A stretch of 9,850 bases of DNA from Thioalkalivibrio sp. (GTDB lineage Bacteria; Pseudomonadota; Gammaproteobacteria; Ectothiorhodospirales; Ectothiorhodospiraceae): NCBI GenBank assembly GCA_007120575.1, contig SKNJ01000307.1, positions 1 to 9,850 on the forward strand, in the 5' to 3' direction. The translations under genes were made by a program, and so were the position numbers. Below are positions 1 through 7,400 of this stretch, piece after piece. Numbering within the stretch: the first letter of the stretch is position 1; the number at the start of each line of letters is the position of its first letter. The notes beneath the pieces are model-generated. The model made no database searches. It saw nothing but the letters and a program-made list of their open reading frames with translations, and was not told the origin of the DNA.

Positions 1-1640
1 ACCTGTTCGGCCACCGGGATGAATTCCTCCGGCGAGATCATTTCGCCCTCGGTGGTAAACAGGCGGGCAAGGGCCTCGAAGCCAGTAGTTCGTCCGGATG
101 GCAGGTCGATCAGGGGTTGGTAGAACGGGATGACCTCTCCCGCATCGATGGCCCGGCGCAGTTCCTGCTCGACGACCAGTCGCCGGCGCAGCAGGTCCAG
201 CGCACCGGGGTCGTGGAAGCGGATCCCGCCGCGCCCGACCTGTTCCTTGGCGGCATACATCGCCGCATCCGCTTCCTGCAGCAGGGTGTCGCGATCGTCT
301 TCGTCCTGGGGAAAGCGCACGATCCCGATGGATACCGAGACGTGGAAGCGGTGCGCGCCGAACTCCAGGGGGGCGGCCAGCGCTCGCAGTAGCTGCTCGG
401 CCGTGTTGCGGGCATGCTCCGTCGCGGTAGCCGTATCGGCCGGCAATCTGGTGAGGAGGAGAGCAAATTCGTCGCCGCCGATCCGTGCGAGTGTGTCCGC
501 CGTCGTGGCCACGGGCTTCAGGCGCGCGGCCAGCGCTTGCAGCAGGGCGTCACCCGTTGGGTGCCCGAGGGTGTCGTTGATGGACTTGAAGTCGTCGACA
601 TCCAGGTACAGCAGGGCGCCGCTCTCGCCGGTCTCGCGGCTTCGCGCAATCGCCTGTTGCAGGTGCTGGAGCAGGGTCAGGCGGTTGGGTAGCCCGGTCA
701 CGTCGTCCTGGTAGGCCAGGCGCAGGGCTTCGGCCTCGGCCTGAACCCGGTCGGAGACATCGCGGGCGATGGTGGAGTAGTGCGTGACCTCGCCTGCCGG
801 GTCGCGATGCGCCACGATGGTGAGGTCGAAGGGGATGATCCGCCCGGCGGCATCCAGGAAGCGGGTCTCGCCGTGCCAGACCCCATTCTCGCGTGCGCCC
901 GGAAACGCCTCCTCCAGGATCTGCTGCACATCCTCCGGAGGATGGTGCATACGGACATGCCGCCCCTGCGGGTCATCCTCGAGCAGGCGTGTGGCTGCAG
1001 GGTTGTGGTAGATCACATGGCCTTCGGGGTCGGCCATGGCGATGAAGTCGGGTGCGGCCTCGATGAGTTCGATCAGGCGGCGGTGCTCCGCATCGCGGTC
1101 GAAGTTGTCGAGGGCGAAGGACACATCCTGTACGAGCTCGTCGAGCAGGCGAATCAGCTCGTCGGTGAAGTACTGCGGATCGTGGGCATAGACGTTCAGC
1201 GTGGCCACCGGAACCCCACCCCGATGGATCGGGAACGCCGCGGAGGAACGCAACCCGGCGCGGTCTGCGGCGGCATGCCACGGCGACATGTTCGGGTCCG
1301 CCTGGATATCGGGGGCCACGATATGCCGGTCCTCGCGGAACGCCATCCCGGTGGGGCCGTGTCCTTCCGGGCGGTCGCCGTGCACGGTGATCCGGACATG
1401 CCGGATATACTCGCTGGCCTGGCCGAAGGCACTCGCGGGCTGCACCCACCCTTCGGTATCCGGTTCGCCTACCCAGGCCAGGGCCAGCCCGCCGTGTTCG
1501 ACCACAATGCGGCACAGCTCACGATACAGGGTGCGCGGGTCCGGCTCGCGGATGATGACAAGTTGATTGATCTCGCTCAGGGCCGCGTACAGGTCGCGCT
1601 GGCGGCGCAGTTCACGGATCAGCTGGGCATCGGTGGTCAC
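1..1640 (-). CDS. GAF-PAS-GGDEF-EAL cyclic-di-GMP signalling protein (3' end outside window)
   Basis: Predicted cytoplasmic c-di-GMP turnover protein; 546 codons are visible and the rest lies left of base 1. Order: GAF domain about residues 15-180 (opening RDLYAALSEINQ and VVEHGGLALAWVG, typical of GAF-containing cyclases), PAS about 186-298 ending in IARDVSDR, GGDEF about 303-470, then the start of an EAL domain with FYQPLID and FEALAR (E522). The cyclase half looks competent: D347 in YLDVDDFK, N355, D364 and an intact GGDEF at 388-392. The product-inhibition RxxD site is TTAD, so the arginine is missing. Whether the EAL half is active cannot be judged because most of it is cut off. The start is GTG at 1640; it has only a weak AGG upstream, but it gives the expected N-terminus for this GAF class and no ATG is available nearby. 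The gene lies 126 bases downstream of the lipoprotein gene on the same strand, so co-transcription is possible. The stimulus is unknown. Confidence 0.93.
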   Translation of the reverse strand, partial: MTTDAQLIRELRRQRDLYAALSEINQLVIIREPDPRTLYRELCRIVVEHGGLALAWVGEPDTEGWVQPASAFGQASEYIRHVRITVHGDRPEGHGPTGMAFREDRHIVAPDIQADPNMSPWHAAADRAGLRSSAAFPIHRGGVPVATLNVYAHDPQYFTDELIRLLDELVQDVSFALDNFDRDAEHRRLIELIEAAPDFIAMADPEGHVIYHNPAATRLLEDDPQGRHVRMHHPPEDVQQILEEAFPGARENGVWHGETRFLDAAGRIIPFDLTIVAHRDPAGEVTHYSTIARDVSDRVQAEAEALRLAYQDDVTGLPNRLTLLQHLQQAIARSRETGESGALLYLDVDDFKSINDTLGHPTGDALLQALAARLKPVATTADTLARIGGDEFALLLTRLPADTATATEHARNTAEQLLRALAAPLEFGAHRFHVSVSIGIVRFPQDEDDRDTLLQEADAAMYAAKEQVGRGGIRFHDPGALDLLRRRLVVEQELRRAIDAGEVIPFYQPLIDLPSGRTTGFEALARLFTTEGEMISPEEFIPVAEQ

Positions 1641-1766
1641 GCAGAACGGGCCTGATCGGTTGCGGAAAATCGTTGTGTGCCAAAAACACAGCGGAAGCGA
1701 ACCGAACGGCGGTATTCGTATTCGCCATGCCGCATGTAGGGTTGACGGCTGGAGGAAGCCTAGCGA
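1641..1766. other. Intergenic gap between the lipoprotein and GAF-GGDEF-EAL genes
   Basis: This 126-base gap has no convincing ORF, promoter or terminator. On the minus strand a TTGGCA (complement of 1678-1683) resembles a -35 box but has no good -10 at 16-18 bases. The + strand shows a tandem GTATTC pair near 1711-1722 and a weak 4-base-pair stem just after the lipoprotein stop (near 1747-1760) with no T-run. Nothing here clearly separates the two minus-strand genes. Confidence 0.4.
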
Positions 1767-2072
1767 TCAGGGTCGCGCCTCGCAACTCCAGAATGCCCCG
1801 AACATCTCCAGCATCGCGGCATCGCCTGCGGTCCACAGCACCAGCGTGTCACCGGCGCTGGCGTAACGTGAGCCGATCGCGGTGTCGGTTGCCTGGAGGC
1901 GGGCATGAGCCCCGTTCAGGCCCAGTTGCACCGAGTCGCCGGCGAATGTGGCGGTGAATCCGGGCCCGTAGGCGCAGGTATAGAAAACCTCTCGCGGTGC
2001 CTCGGCGGCCGGCTGCAGCATGCCGCATCCGGCGAAGAGCAGGGTCCCGGCCAGCAGGATTCCCGTGCGCAT
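1767..2072 (-). CDS. Small MliC-like (C-type lysozyme inhibitor family) lipoprotein
   Basis: A 101-residue predicted lipoprotein. Residues 1-15 form a lipoprotein signal (MRT, hydrophobic ILLAGTLLFAG) with C16 as the lipidated cysteine. The -3 residue is Phe rather than the usual Leu. Residue +2 is Gly, not Asp, which fits outer-membrane sorting. Residues 28-98 resemble the MliC/PliC fold of periplasmic lysozyme inhibitors: YTC (C33), GFTATF, LVLWTAGDAAMLE and a final SC (C97); C33 and C97 could form the family disulfide. The usual conserved Ser of the SGxxY motif and the Lys of the second motif appear to be Ile66 and Ala82, so inhibitor activity is doubtful. The start at 2072 is chosen over an upstream ATG at 2117 because AGGAGG sits 8 bases before it and the lipoprotein signal begins there. 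It is divergent from the permease gene. Alternative: a generic lipoprotein sharing the MliC fold. Confidence 0.85.
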   Translation of the reverse strand: MRTGILLAGTLLFAGCGMLQPAAEAPREVFYTCAYGPGFTATFAGDSVQLGLNGAHARLQATDTAIGSRYASAGDTLVLWTAGDAAMLEMFGAFWSCEARP

Positions 2073-2179
2073 GCGCTTGTCCTCCTGATGGGGGAGATTC
2101 CGATCGGTGCACGGCATTCCCGAGTGCCCCGCGGTCCAGTGCAGGGTAGCATGGCACCTCGTCTGTCGCGGGGGAGAGG
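2073..2179. other. Divergent intergenic region, lipoprotein / LctP permease
   Basis: This 107-base region must hold the 5' signals of both genes. It contains a small imperfect dyad, GGCA-ttcccgag-TGCC, near 2113-2128, and a TAGCAT at about 2147-2152 that could be a weak -10 for the permease but has no good -35. No confident promoter is seen. Confidence 0.3.
2081..2086 (-). promoter_or_regulatory. Shine-Dalgarno of the lipoprotein gene
   Basis: AGGAGG on the minus strand, 8 bases before ATG 2072. It fixes the start at the signal-peptide methionine rather than the in-frame ATG at 2117. Confidence 0.85.
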
Positions 2180-3715
2180 ATGACGCTGTTCTGGCTCACA
2201 CTGCTGCCGTTTGTCGTGCTGTTCGTCTGGCTGGTGCCGTTACGACGTCCCGCCTTCGAGGCCGCCCCGATCGCCTACCTTGCCACCCTGGTACTGGCCG
2301 TCCTGATCTGGGAGATCTCGGGGACGGTGCTGGTGGCAAGCCTCCTGGATGCCGCGGTGGTGTTCGTGGAGGTCCTGCTGATCATCCTCATGGCGCTGCT
2401 GGTGCTGAACGTGATGATCGGCACGGGACACATGAGCGCGATCCAGTCGGTCATCGCCAGCGTCTCGCGCGATCACCGGGTGCTGGCCATGCTCCTGGGC
2501 TGGGGCCTGGTGAGTTTTGTCGAGGGCATCGCCGGCTTCGGCACCCCCGCGGTGCTGGCAGCCCCACTGCTGGTGTACTTCGGGATGCGGCCGCTGAAGG
2601 CCGTGGCGATCGCCCTGATCGGCAACAGCACCGCGGTTCCATTCGGCGCGGCTGGGACCCCGGTGATCATTGGCTTCGCCGGCCTCGGGCTGGACGCGGA
2701 GACCACCCGCTCCGCGGTCGTGCAGACGGCCGTGATCCACACCCTGCTCGCGCCGTTCATCACGCTGTTCATGGTCTGGGTGGCCACCCTGGGCGAGGCA
2801 CGTGGGCGCTTCCGCGAGTTCATGCCCTTTGCCGTGCTCTCGGCCATGGCCTTCGGGATCCCGTATCTGCTGATCGCCTGGCTGGTGGGGCCGGAGCTGC
2901 CGTCCATTCTCGGCGGCGTGGTAGCGATGGCGGTCATCGCCCTGGCCGCCCATCGCGGCTTTCTGCTGCCCGGTCACGAGCGGCGGGCAGAGGTCGAGCG
3001 TGCCCCGGTCGGGCGTGTTCTGCTGGCGTTTGTGCCATTCGCGGTGATGGCCGTCGCGCTGATCGCCTCGCGCACCATCCTGCCGCTGCGCGAGGCCCTG
3101 CAGGCCGTTCGCTGGTCACCGGGCGAGTTCCGGGGCATCGAACTGGGCCAGAGCCTGGCCCCGTTGTACACGCCGTATTTCTACTTTGGCCTGGCCCTGC
3201 TGACCGCACTGATCCTGTTTCGCGTGAGCCGGTCGACGCTGGGCGATGCCCTGATGGCCACCTGGAGCAAGCTGCGCGTGGCAGCGGTGGTGCTGGCGTT
3301 CATCATTGCCCTGACCCAGCTCCTGCTGATCTCCGGCAACAACGCCGCCGGACTGCCGTCCATGCCGCAGGTACTGGGGCAGGGGCTGGCGGAGTCGCTG
3401 GGCGGAACCTTCGTGATGTTCAGCGCCTTTCTCGGGGCGCTGGGGTCGTTCATGACCGGGAGCGCAACGGTCTCCAACCTGCTATTTGCGCAGCTCCAGG
3501 CGGACACTGCGGACGCCCTGGGAATGGCGTTGCCGAGCGTGCTGGCGCTGCAACTGATCGGCGCCGGGGTGGGCAACATGATCTCGCTGCACAACATCGC
3601 CATGGCTGCCGGTGCTGCGGGCCTGCAGGCGCGCGAGGGGCAAGTGATCCGCGAGACCATCGTCCCGGTGATCGTGGTCTGCGTGGGCGCGGGGTTGCTG
3701 GCCCTGGCCTGGTAG
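2180..3715 (+). CDS. L-lactate permease (LctP) family transporter
   Basis: A 511-residue, almost entirely hydrophobic inner-membrane protein with roughly a dozen transmembrane segments, the size expected for the LctP family (TC 2.A.14). Family landmarks: SVIASVSRDHRVLAMLLGW (91-109), then FVEGIAGFGTPAVLAAP (113-129), matching the family's E-G-x-A-G-F-G-T-P signature, then GNSTAVPFGAAGTPVI (148-163), and near the C-terminus GVGNMISLHNIAMAAG, matching the G-N-M-x-x-x-H-N signature. Known members import lactate or glycolate with protons; the substrate here cannot be read from sequence. No lactate or glycolate dehydrogenase is adjacent. In an autotroph, glycolate handling would be a plausible role, but this is inference. 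The ATG at 2180 follows a purine-rich GGGGGAGAGG and gives the expected short N-terminus. The stop is 6 bases from the stop of the converging GGDEF-EAL gene. Confidence 0.93.
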   Translation: MTLFWLTLLPFVVLFVWLVPLRRPAFEAAPIAYLATLVLAVLIWEISGTVLVASLLDAAVVFVEVLLIILMALLVLNVMIGTGHMSAIQSVIASVSRDHRVLAMLLGWGLVSFVEGIAGFGTPAVLAAPLLVYFGMRPLKAVAIALIGNSTAVPFGAAGTPVIIGFAGLGLDAETTRSAVVQTAVIHTLLAPFITLFMVWVATLGEARGRFREFMPFAVLSAMAFGIPYLLIAWLVGPELPSILGGVVAMAVIALAAHRGFLLPGHERRAEVERAPVGRVLLAFVPFAVMAVALIASRTILPLREALQAVRWSPGEFRGIELGQSLAPLYTPYFYFGLALLTALILFRVSRSTLGDALMATWSKLRVAAVVLAFIIALTQLLLISGNNAAGLPSMPQVLGQGLAESLGGTFVMFSAFLGALGSFMTGSATVSNLLFAQLQADTADALGMALPSVLALQLIGAGVGNMISLHNIAMAAGAAGLQAREGQVIRETIVPVIVVCVGAGLLALAW

Positions 3716-3721
3716 GCGCGG

Positions 3722-6202
3722 TCAGGCCGAAGTCGTGGGGTGCGCCTGTGCGGGGCCGCCGCCACCCTGCAGCAGCCGGGTGCAGGCCTCCGGGGCCTGG
3801 GGTCGCGCGAACAGAAAGCCCTGCAGGGTCTGGCAGCCTTCCGTGATCAGGAAGTCCCGCTGGGCCGGGGTTTCGACACCTTCGGCGACCGATTCCAGCC
3901 CGAGGTTGTCGGCCAGACTGAGAACGGTGCGCACGATCGCGGCACCGCTGCCATCGGTGTCCAGGTCTCCGACAAAGCAGCGATCGATCTTCAGGACGTC
4001 GAGCGGGAAGTGGCGCAGATAGGCCAGCGAGGAGTAGCCGGTGCCGAAGTCGTCGAGGGCCACGCGCACACCGTGGTTGCGGAACTCGCCCAGGGTATGG
4101 ATCACCTGGTCGAGATCGCTCATCAGCATGCTCTCGGTGACCTCCAGTTCCAGGGCGCTGGCCGGGAGTTGGGTGGTCTGCAGAACGGCTGCGATGTGGG
4201 TCGCGATTTCACGGTCGCGGAACTGGGGGGCGGCGAGGTTCACCGATACCCGTAGCGAGTCGAACCCGGCTGCGTGCCATGCACGACACTGGCGGCAGGC
4301 CTCGGTCAGGATCCAGTGTCCGAGTTCGACGATCAACCCGGTTTCCTCGAGCAGCGGGATGAACGCCCCCGGGGGATGTATCCGCCCGTCGGCATCCTGC
4401 CAGCGCAACAGGGCCTCGAAGCCGCGGATGTCGCCGGTCCGGGTTTCGACGCGCGGTTGATAGTGCAGAAAGAAGCCCTCCTGGCGGTCCACGGCGCGGC
4501 GCAGCTGACCCTCCAGCGATACCCGGGCCCGGGCGTCGCTGTTGAGCTCGCCGGAGCTGAACTCGATCGAGTTGCCGCCGGCCTGCTTGGCCTGGTGCAT
4601 CGCGGATTCGGCACGCCGCATCAGGTCGGCCGGATCGGTGGCATCGTGCGGGTAGACCGCCACCCCCACCGAGCCCGGGACATAGAGCTCGTCTTCGCCG
4701 ACAGCGATCAGTGTACGCAGCGGCTCGAGCAACTGTGACACGATCCCGGCGACCGCCCCGGGCGCATCGACGGGCAGCAGGGCACCGAACTCGTCACCGC
4801 CGAGGCGCGCCAGGGTCCCGCGCGCCGGAAGCGTATCCTCCAGGCGCCGGGCAACGTGGCGGAGGACCTCGTCCCCGGTAGCCTGACCAAGGCCCTCGTT
4901 GACTGACTTGAAGCGATCCAGCCCGATGTGCGCGAGGACCAGGGGCTTGCGATGGCGTTGGGCATCGGCGATCGCCTGTGCGGCCCGCTCGCCAAATCGT
5001 GACCGGTTGGGCAGGCCGGTGAGGGCGTCGTGATAGGTCAGGTAATACAGCCGGTGTTCGGCCTCGCGGCGCTCGGTAATGTCGTGGACCACGCCGGCCA
5101 TGCGCAATGGCCTGCCCTCCGGGTCGAAGTCGACTGTGCCGCGCTGATAGACGACACGCTCTGTGCCGTCGGGGCGCACGATTCGGTGTTCGATGTCGTA
5201 CAGCGGCCCGTGCGGGACCAGGGCGGCCTCCACGGCATGCTGGACCCGTTCGCGGTCATCCGGGTGCACGGCCTGCATGAAGGCCTGGTGGGTCGCCCCC
5301 CATTCATCGTGCGCGAGTCCGAAGATGCGATAGACCTCGTCGGACCAGCGGATGATCCCGGTGCTGAAGTCGGAGATCCAGCTGCCCAGGTGCGCGATCT
5401 GCTGGGCCTCGGCCAGCTCGGCCTCCCGGCGCTCCAGTGCCTCTTGCGCCGCGTGGCGCTCGGTGATGTCCTGAAACGACACCACGGCGCCGGTCACCTG
5501 TCCGCGGGCATCGCTCAGCGGGGCCGCGTTCAGGAGGACCGGGAAGCCGTTGCCCTCGCGGCTCCAGAAATAATCCTCGCAGGCCATCAGGGGTTCGCCG
5601 GTCCGCAGCACCCGGTAGATCGGGCAGTCCTGCGGGGCGAACGGCTGTCCGTCCGGACGGGTGTGGTGAGAGAGCTGGTGCGAACTCCGGCCGAGGGCCT
5701 CTTGTTCCCCGGAAAATCCCAGCAGCGTGCAGGCCGCGGTATTGAGGAAGGTGTAGTTGCCCTGGTTGTCGATACCGAACACGCCTTCCGCCAGGCTTTC
5801 CAGCAGGTTCTCGCGCAACGCGTCGCCCTGGCGGCGTTCGGTGACGTCGATCCCGAGGGTCTGGAAGTGGGTGATCCGACCCTGGGTATCGAAGAAGGCG
5901 CGATTGGTCCATTCCACCCAGCGGTGGGCACCATCCGCACGGACCGCCGGGTTCTCGATGGTGTGTACCGGGTCTTCGGGCGTGTAGTGGGCGATATCGG
6001 CGCGGTTGAGGGCCTGGTGTTCGGGGGGCAGATCCTGGATCCAGCGATGCCCGACCAGGCCCCCGGGCTCCACCCCGAAGTATTCATGGGCCGCGCGGTT
6101 GGCGTACAGGATCGTGGTATCCGGCAGATAGCACACGATGATGTACGGATGATTCTCGACCAGGTCCTGGTACTGGATCTCGAACCCGAGGTGACTGGCC
6201 AT
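3722..6202 (-). CDS. PAS-PAS-PAS-GGDEF-EAL protein, probable c-di-GMP phosphodiesterase with a degenerate GGDEF
   Basis: An 826-residue cytoplasmic protein without membrane segments. Order: PAS1 about 16-122 (ends GIDVTERR), PAS2 about 130-249 (ends FQDITERH, contains CPIYRVLRTGEP), a short coiled stretch 250-268, PAS3 about 269-379 (HDITERRE), GGDEF about 383-545, EAL about 563-805. EAL motifs are all present: E596 of EAL, N655, ELEVTE 685-690, DDFGTG 717-722, K738, E774 of AEGVET and Q794, so phosphodiesterase activity is expected. In the GGDEF domain the GGDEF motif (468-472), N435 and D444 remain, but the first metal-binding Asp (D327 of PleD) is G427 (AHIGLDRFK), and the RxxD site is absent (P459...G462). 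It is therefore probably not a cyclase; it may bind GTP to tune the EAL half. Start: ATG 6202 with GGGGGAG 7 bases upstream. An in-frame ATG at 6457 is rejected because it would run into the divergent OmpA gene and adds sequence unlike any domain. The PAS ligand is unknown. Confidence 0.94.
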   Translation of the reverse strand: MASHLGFEIQYQDLVENHPYIIVCYLPDTTILYANRAAHEYFGVEPGGLVGHRWIQDLPPEHQALNRADIAHYTPEDPVHTIENPAVRADGAHRWVEWTNRAFFDTQGRITHFQTLGIDVTERRQGDALRENLLESLAEGVFGIDNQGNYTFLNTAACTLLGFSGEQEALGRSSHQLSHHTRPDGQPFAPQDCPIYRVLRTGEPLMACEDYFWSREGNGFPVLLNAAPLSDARGQVTGAVVSFQDITERHAAQEALERREAELAEAQQIAHLGSWISDFSTGIIRWSDEVYRIFGLAHDEWGATHQAFMQAVHPDDRERVQHAVEAALVPHGPLYDIEHRIVRPDGTERVVYQRGTVDFDPEGRPLRMAGVVHDITERREAEHRLYYLTYHDALTGLPNRSRFGERAAQAIADAQRHRKPLVLAHIGLDRFKSVNEGLGQATGDEVLRHVARRLEDTLPARGTLARLGGDEFGALLPVDAPGAVAGIVSQLLEPLRTLIAVGEDELYVPGSVGVAVYPHDATDPADLMRRAESAMHQAKQAGGNSIEFSSGELNSDARARVSLEGQLRRAVDRQEGFFLHYQPRVETRTGDIRGFEALLRWQDADGRIHPPGAFIPLLEETGLIVELGHWILTEACRQCRAWHAAGFDSLRVSVNLAAPQFRDREIATHIAAVLQTTQLPASALELEVTESMLMSDLDQVIHTLGEFRNHGVRVALDDFGTGYSSLAYLRHFPLDVLKIDRCFVGDLDTDGSGAAIVRTVLSLADNLGLESVAEGVETPAQRDFLITEGCQTLQGFLFARPQAPEACTRLLQGGGGPAQAHPTTSA

Positions 6203-6209
6203 GCAACGC

Positions 6210-6216
6210 TCCCCCT
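6210..6216 (-). promoter_or_regulatory. Shine-Dalgarno of the PAS-GGDEF-EAL gene
   Basis: GGGGGAG on the minus strand, 7 bases before ATG 6202. It supports this start over the upstream in-frame ATG. Confidence 0.7.
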
Positions 6217-6218
6217 GT

Positions 6219-6252
6219 CGGCCGGACCGTCGCATGGTGCGACGGCGGGCCG
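6219..6252. promoter_or_regulatory. Strong dyad / stem-loop in the divergent region next to the GGDEF-EAL ribosome binding site
   Basis: A perfect 8-base inverted repeat, CCGTCGCA (6227-6234) and TGCGACGG (6238-6245), has a 3-base loop. It is flanked by a second pairing of GGCC (6220-6223) with GGCC (6248-6251) across a small internal loop. In the minus-strand transcript the stem ends about 3 bases before the Shine-Dalgarno at 6216-6210. It could be a 5' UTR hairpin affecting translation of the GGDEF-EAL gene, or a DNA operator between two divergent genes. The repeat is seen directly; its role is inferred. Confidence 0.5.
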
Positions 6253-6307
6253 GGTACTCCCCGATTCGCGAGTCTGGCAGGGGGGGCGGCGTTGCGCAAA
6301 CCGCTTC

Positions 6308-6336
6308 TTGTGCCGACGAACGGGCTCCGCTACAAA
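6308..6336 (+). promoter_or_regulatory. Weak sigma70-like promoter candidate for the OmpA-domain gene
   Basis: TTGTGC (6308-6313), 17-base spacer, TACAAA (6331-6336). About 7 of 12 positions match consensus, and the site lies about 40 bases before the ATG. Low-confidence candidate. Confidence 0.3.
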
Positions 6337-6357
6337 GGCATCGACCAGGAACAGGAC

Positions 6358-6365
6358 AGAAGGAG
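6358..6365 (+). promoter_or_regulatory. Shine-Dalgarno of the OmpA-domain gene
   Basis: AGAAGGAG lies 9 bases before ATG 6375. It selects this start over the in-frame ATG at 6201, which overlaps the start of the divergent gene. Confidence 0.75.
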
Positions 6366-6374
6366 TGGCCGGGA

Positions 6375-7394
6375 ATGAAGCGGGAGGGGAGTGAGCGGAA
6401 GTTGCATTGCGTATGGCGGGGTGCGCATGGCGTGGTGTACGGGCTTCTGGCGGGCATGCTGGGGTTCGCCGCAATGCCGGTGGTGGCAGGGCAGGATATC
6501 GAGGGATCGGGGGACCACGCTGACGTCCCGCGGGTCGCGGGCTCCTATATCGTGTACCAGGATCAGATTGATTTCGATCGCCTGACGGTGCCGACCGGAC
6601 CGCTGACGAACGACGGATTCGAGAGCACCGAACAACAGGAAGGCAGCGTCCTCAAGCTCAGCTACAACTTCCGGGACCCGGATGTCAGCACCCTGCGGGT
6701 CAAACGCAGTTACATGCAGGCGCTCGAGTCGCGCGGCTTCGAGATCCTGTACCACGCCAGCGAGGGCGAGTTGTCCGGGGGGGCGGGGCGGCTGTTCTTT
6801 CGCGAATCGGGCCTGTTCGACCGGGGGGTGCGCGATTGCTGCCGGGTCGCGAACCGGGACCGTCAGGTGCGCTACATCGCTGCGCGGTCGGAGGCGGGTG
6901 ACATACTGGCGGGGATCGTTGTGTTCAATGCCCGCGGGGTGGACGGACCGGCGGTGTCCAAGGCGATTGTGACCGCGGAGGCCATGGACGCCAGCATGGA
7001 TCATCAGCCGCTGACCGCTGGAGAGATGGAAGAGGGCCTGGTCGCCGAGGGGCGCGTGGCGGTGCCGGATATTCTGTTCGAGACCAACAGCGCGGAGATC
7101 CTCCCGGAGTCCGCCGAGGCCCTGGAGACCATCGGCGACCTGATGACCGAACGCCCGGAGATGCAGCTACTGGTAGTCGGGCATACCGACAATACCGGTG
7201 ACTACGACTACAACCTTTCGTTGTCGCTGAGCCGCGCCCAGTCCGTGGTGGACTGGCTGCGCCGCGAATACGGCATTACGGGTGATCGGCTGCAGGCTGC
7301 GGGGGCGGGCATGATGGCCCCGGTGACGACCAACCGCACCACGGAAGGAAGGGCCCGCAACCGGCGCGTGGAACTGGTAGAGCGCGCCGGCTGA
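6375..7394 (+). CDS. Exported DUF4892-like / OmpA C-terminal domain protein
   Basis: A 339-residue periplasmic protein. Residues 1-39 form a long signal peptide: positively charged start, hydrophobic GVVYGLLAGMLGFAAMPVVA, likely cleavage after A38 or G39. Residues about 47-200 resemble DUF4892: DHADVPRVAGSYIVY, FDRLTVPTGPL, STEQQEGSVLKLSYNFR, a helix with YMQALESRGFEILY, then RDCCRVANRD with an adjacent C155-C156 pair. Residues about 228-337 are an OmpA C-terminal peptidoglycan-binding domain: ILFETNSAEI, VVGHTDNTG (D272), LSLSRAQSVVDWL (R287), and NRRVEL. D272 and R287 match the pair that binds diaminopimelate in OmpA relatives. There is no beta-barrel, so the protein is probably periplasmic or envelope-associated and tethered to the cell wall rather than a porin. 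It is divergent from the GGDEF-EAL gene and convergent with the SPOR gene. The function of the N-terminal part is unknown; the DUF4892 assignment is by pattern only. Confidence 0.9.
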   Translation: MKREGSERKLHCVWRGAHGVVYGLLAGMLGFAAMPVVAGQDIEGSGDHADVPRVAGSYIVYQDQIDFDRLTVPTGPLTNDGFESTEQQEGSVLKLSYNFRDPDVSTLRVKRSYMQALESRGFEILYHASEGELSGGAGRLFFRESGLFDRGVRDCCRVANRDRQVRYIAARSEAGDILAGIVVFNARGVDGPAVSKAIVTAEAMDASMDHQPLTAGEMEEGLVAEGRVAVPDILFETNSAEILPESAEALETIGDLMTERPEMQLLVVGHTDNTGDYDYNLSLSLSRAQSVVDWLRREYGITGDRLQAAGAGMMAPVTTNRTTEGRARNRRVELVERAG

Positions 7395-7400
7395 ACGTGC

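Noticed and set aside
780..1655. 291-codon ORF on the + strand antisense to the GAF-PAS region
   Set aside because: Antisense shadow of clear GAF and PAS sequence, with no domain of its own.
1678..1683. TTGGCA as a -35 box or part of a sigma54 site for the left GGDEF-EAL gene
   Set aside because: No acceptable -10 lies at 16-18 bases, and the GG/GC spacing of a sigma54 promoter is not met.
2107..3846. 579-codon ORF on the + strand overlapping the permease gene
   Set aside because: It is an alternative frame of the permease. The product is Arg/Gly/Pro-rich with no domain pattern, while the overlapping frame encodes clear LctP motifs. Such shadows are common in GC-rich DNA.
5030..6394. 454-codon ORF on the + strand antisense to the PAS-GGDEF-EAL gene
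   Set aside because: The opposite strand encodes ordered PAS domains. This ORF has no start signal or domain and runs into the OmpA gene start.
6203..6457. N-terminal extension of the GGDEF-EAL protein to an upstream ATG
   Set aside because: It would overlap the OmpA gene start and signal peptide, adds Arg/Pro-rich sequence, and ignores the good Shine-Dalgarno before 6202.
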